A DNA stretch of 64,000 nt. Origin: Larkinella humicola (GTDB lineage Bacteria; Bacteroidota; Bacteroidia; Cytophagales; Spirosomataceae). Made by a program: the position numbers and the translations under genes. Of this stretch, positions 61,787 through 64,000 are shown in pieces; positions within the stretch are counted from its first letter, which is position 1; every line of letters starts with the position of its first letter. The notes under the pieces were generated by a model. That model was not told the origin of the DNA and searched no databases. It was given only the letters and a program-made list of their open reading frames with translations. The DNA is taken from the NCBI RefSeq assembly GCF_008727875.1, contig NZ_VTWS01000001.1, positions 1,178,001-1,242,000 of the forward strand, read 5' to 3'.

Positions 61787-62517
61787 GGCAAGGGTTTGAT
61801 TTTGATGGTCCGAAACGCGACACTGTGGCCGTGATCCTGGAGCAGAATGTGGCCTTCCGGAATGTCGGCGAAACCCGCATAGCTGTTAAATTTGCTATCG
61901 GTCACCCCCTGCCGGAACGCATCGGAGGTTCGGTTGGTGGTCAGGACTTTCACACCATCGAGCCAGTGTTCGATCTGATTGGAGTTGACGACAATGCGCG
62001 ACCGGTGCCAGACATCCATTTTCACGTCCGGTTTGGTCGCGGCCACCACATCGTAGATGGATGCGGTTTTCAAATCCTGGGGCAGCTTTTTACCGTTATA
62101 AATATAGTCGGCATCGTCGATAAGCTGGTATTCGTACCCCGCCTGTGAGCCAATGGCGGGCTTGGGCAGTCGTTCCTCGATGAAATACTTCACCCCGCTG
62201 TTGCCGCCTTTGCCCAGTTTCCACTCGAACACCAGCTCGAAATGGCGGTATTTTTTCAGGGTGACAATGTCTCCGGCGTCGCCGGATTCGGCACCATCCT
62301 GGAGTTCCCCGCGCAGCTCACCGTCTTTCACAACCCAGCCTTTGGCAGGAAACCGGTCGGCGTAAGCCCCCCGCCAGCCGGTGGTGGTTTTGCCGTCGAA
62401 GAGCAATTGCCAACCGGCTTTCTTCTCGGCCGGGCTGAGGGTATTGGCTGGTTGTGCGAGGGCCAGCGATGACAGGCTGATACCAACCGTAATGAGTTTT
62501 AGGGCGATTCCATTCAT
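61783..62517 (-). CDS. DUF1080 protein (3-keto-disaccharide hydrolase domain)
   Basis: 244 residues with a signal peptide (LITVGISLSSLALAQ). LSPAEKKAGWQLLFDGKTTTGWRG, YRHFELVFEWKLGKGGNSGVKYFIEE, NRIVVNSNQIEHWLDGVKV-type stretches and FADIPEGHILLQDHGHSVAFRTIKIK are the DUF1080 signature. Members cleave 3-keto-glycosides in concert with a Gfo/Idh 3-dehydrogenase. Translationally coupled to the Gfo/Idh gene, first gene of this operon, divergent from the AraC gene. Confidence 0.92.
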   Translation of the reverse strand: MNGIALKLITVGISLSSLALAQPANTLSPAEKKAGWQLLFDGKTTTGWRGAYADRFPAKGWVVKDGELRGELQDGAESGDAGDIVTLKKYRHFELVFEWKLGKGGNSGVKYFIEERLPKPAIGSQAGYEYQLIDDADYIYNGKKLPQDLKTASIYDVVAATKPDVKMDVWHRSRIVVNSNQIEHWLDGVKVLTTNRTSDAFRQGVTDSKFNSYAGFADIPEGHILLQDHGHSVAFRTIKIKPLP

Positions 62518-62556
62518 AGCAGCAAAATTCTGCTATTTAATTTCATTTTTTTGACA

Positions 62557-62620
62557 GCAAATTTGCAAATACTATCACAAAATTTGCATCTTATCCCTTG
62601 TTCTGATTAAAACTGCAAAT
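62557..62620. promoter_or_regulatory. TTTGCA/TGCAAA cluster, candidate operator
   Basis: GCAAATTTGC (62557-62566) is a perfect 10-bp palindrome; AAAATTTGCA follows at 62579-62588 and CTGCAAAT at 62613-62620. They lie between the divergent DUF1080 operon and the AraC gene; probable binding sites of that regulator (inference). Confidence 0.4.
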
Positions 62621-62640
62621 CGTACCTCATTCATCAGCCG

Positions 62641-63510
62641 ATGCGCCCCGATCGTCTCCTGGTTCCGCAACAACCCCACCGCTCGTTCGACTTACGGCAC
62701 GAGCGGCTGCCGTTTTTTACCAATCCGTGGCATTTTCACCCGGAAATCGAATTAAACTTCGTCGTAAACAGTACCGGTATGCGGTTTATCGGACACACCA
62801 TCGAGCGGTTTTCCGGCGGTGAAATTGTGTTGCTGGGGTCTAACCTGCCGCACTACTGGAAGAATGATGTGGTGCATCCGGAAGCGGAAAATCCGGCTTC
62901 GGCCGAAGCCATTGTCGCCCGGTTTGCGCCCCAGTTTGCGGGCGAACCCTTCTGGGAACTCCCCGAAACCAAACCGATTCAACGGCTCCTCAACCGGGCC
63001 GGCATCGGTCTGAAACTGCTGGAACCGCTTCGGACAGACGTGGCCCGCCAGCTCGTGGCCTTGCTGGAGAACGAAGGGCTGACGCAACTGACCGCCCTGC
63101 TGCACATTCTCGACCAGATTGCCCACTCCGAAGCCGTGCTGCCCATCGCTCCGGGCTACGTTCCCAATCAGCAGGTCACGCGGCAAAGCGAGCGGCTCAG
63201 CCGGGTGATCGGCCACCTCATGCAACAGGTCGAAGCGCCCGTTTCGCTGGTGGAAATCGCCGAATTAGCCAACATGAATCCGGCCGCGTTCTGCCGGTAT
63301 TTCAAATCGCAAATGGGGCAAACCCTTACGCAGTTTGTCACCGATCTGCGCATCCGCTACGCCTGTGACCTCCTGACCCGAACCGACGAAAGCATTACGT
63401 TCATCAGCGAACAGTCTGGTTTTGAGAACATTTCCTATTTTGTCCAGGCGTTTCGAAAGAAGCAGGGCGTTACGCCCGCCCGGTTTCGGCAACGGTTACG
63501 CGGGGTGTAA
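62641..63510 (+). CDS. AraC family transcriptional regulator
   Basis: 289 residues. Cupin N-terminus with a HPEIELNFV metal-like histidine segment (PWHFHPEIELNFVVNSTGMRF) and HTH pair (VEIAELANMNPAAFCRYFKSQMGQTLTQFVTDLRIRYACDLL; ITFISEQSGFENISYFVQAFRKKQGVTPARFR). Divergent from the DUF1080-Gfo/Idh operon and probably its sugar-responsive activator. Confidence 0.92.
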   Translation: MRPDRLLVPQQPHRSFDLRHERLPFFTNPWHFHPEIELNFVVNSTGMRFIGHTIERFSGGEIVLLGSNLPHYWKNDVVHPEAENPASAEAIVARFAPQFAGEPFWELPETKPIQRLLNRAGIGLKLLEPLRTDVARQLVALLENEGLTQLTALLHILDQIAHSEAVLPIAPGYVPNQQVTRQSERLSRVIGHLMQQVEAPVSLVEIAELANMNPAAFCRYFKSQMGQTLTQFVTDLRIRYACDLLTRTDESITFISEQSGFENISYFVQAFRKKQGVTPARFRQRLRGV

Positions 63511-63545
63511 CCCTTGCCGATCGAACCAATACTGCTTCAGCAGCC

Positions 63546-64000
63546 TTACAGACTTTTCAGGTAGGCGATACTCTGCGGCACCTGGGTGGCAATGCTGGGG
63601 CTCTCATCTTCAATGTAATAGTGTTCGACACCCGCTTTTTTGGCAGCTTTCAGAACGGCCGGCAGGTCGATTTGTCCCGTTCCCAGGGCCACGTCGTTTT
63701 CCACCGGCGTGCCGCCCGACAGGTTGCCGACAATTCCTTTGCGCAGGTCTTTCAGGTGCATCAGCTTGAACCGTTTGCCGTATTTGTTCAACAGAGCAAC
63801 GGGGTCATGGCCCGGAAAAACCGTCCACAGAATGTCCATTTCGAAGCCCACATACTTCGGGTCGGTTTGCTGCACGATGTAATCGAACAGGGTTCCGTTC
63901 TCGTGTTGCTGAAACTCAAATCCGTGGTTGTGGTAACAGAACATGATCCCGAAGTCGTCTTTCAGTTTCTTGCCAATCTGGTTGAAATCGGCGACGGTTT
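63546..64000 (-). CDS. Sugar phosphate isomerase/epimerase, 5' end outside window
   Basis: 151 codons visible, open to the window edge, so the N-terminal part is missing. FGIMFCYHNHGFEF, YVGFEMDILWTVFPGHDPVALLNKYGKRFKLMHLKDL, GTGQIDLPAVLKAAKKAGVEHYYIEDESPS are AP2-barrel metal-ligand motifs (Glu/Asp/His). Third member of this family in the cluster; the convergent AraC gene ends 35 bp away. Confidence 0.9.
   Translation of the reverse strand, partial: TVADFNQIGKKLKDDFGIMFCYHNHGFEFQQHENGTLFDYIVQQTDPKYVGFEMDILWTVFPGHDPVALLNKYGKRFKLMHLKDLRKGIVGNLSGGTPVENDVALGTGQIDLPAVLKAAKKAGVEHYYIEDESPSIATQVPQSIAYLKSL

Overview
The window looks like chromosomal DNA of a Bacteroidota member of the Cytophagales, most likely Spirosomaceae (Spirosoma/Larkinella-like). 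The reasons are protein-level recognition (CHASE3 kinase, DUF1028, DUF3817, DUF6600-like and DUF1080 proteins, Tat-exported Gfo/Idh oxidoreductases), TAnnTTTG-type promoter boxes, mid-range GC, and many short palindromic intergenic elements. This assignment is inference; no rRNA is present.

Layout. 1-12.9 kb is mostly housekeeping: PBP4-type peptidase (cut by the window edge), two-component pair, HslV protease, pyruvate dehydrogenase E2, Tat-exported FAD oxidoreductase, MpaB-like protein, OmpA-like protein, LepA and a DUF819 membrane protein. At 13.1-13.3 kb, on the minus strand, lies a tRNA-like gene with a leucine-type body, a GUC anticodon loop and an extraordinary variable region of about 91 nt; a Bacteroidota-type promoter precedes it. 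I consider this the most unusual object in the window. 13.4-27.1 kb carries an Lrp/AsnC regulator, a solitary sufB, DUF1028, a serine hydrolase with a beta-barrel protein, polysaccharide deacetylase, TrpB2, malate:quinone oxidoreductase and small membrane proteins. 27.1-37.2 kb has a W-rich/low-complexity secreted protein, a PaoABC-type molybdenum aldehyde oxidoreductase operon, a secreted EEP phosphatase, MscS, CorA and a serine hydrolase. 37.4-48.2 kb is an accessory block of AraC regulators and short-chain dehydrogenases, plus a class B1 metallo-beta-lactamase, methionine aminopeptidase and a GH43-like protein. 48.3-55.9 kb has small membrane proteins, another serine hydrolase and two secreted amidohydrolases. 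56.4-64 kb ends in a carbohydrate-catabolism cluster: three xylose-isomerase-like (AP endonuclease 2 fold) proteins, phytanoyl-CoA dioxygenase, Tat-exported Gfo/Idh dehydrogenase and a DUF1080 3-keto-glycoside hydrolase-like protein, with an AraC regulator.

The intergenic DNA is unusually rich in perfect or near-perfect inverted repeats of several families. Two loci show nesting: at 42.85-43.08 kb a 140-bp MITE-like element with 17-bp terminal inverted repeats and a 10-bp direct target duplication sits inside one palindromic repeat and itself contains another; at 56.12-56.40 kb three different palindromes are stacked inside each other. No transposase, phage gene, CRISPR array or obvious defence island was seen.
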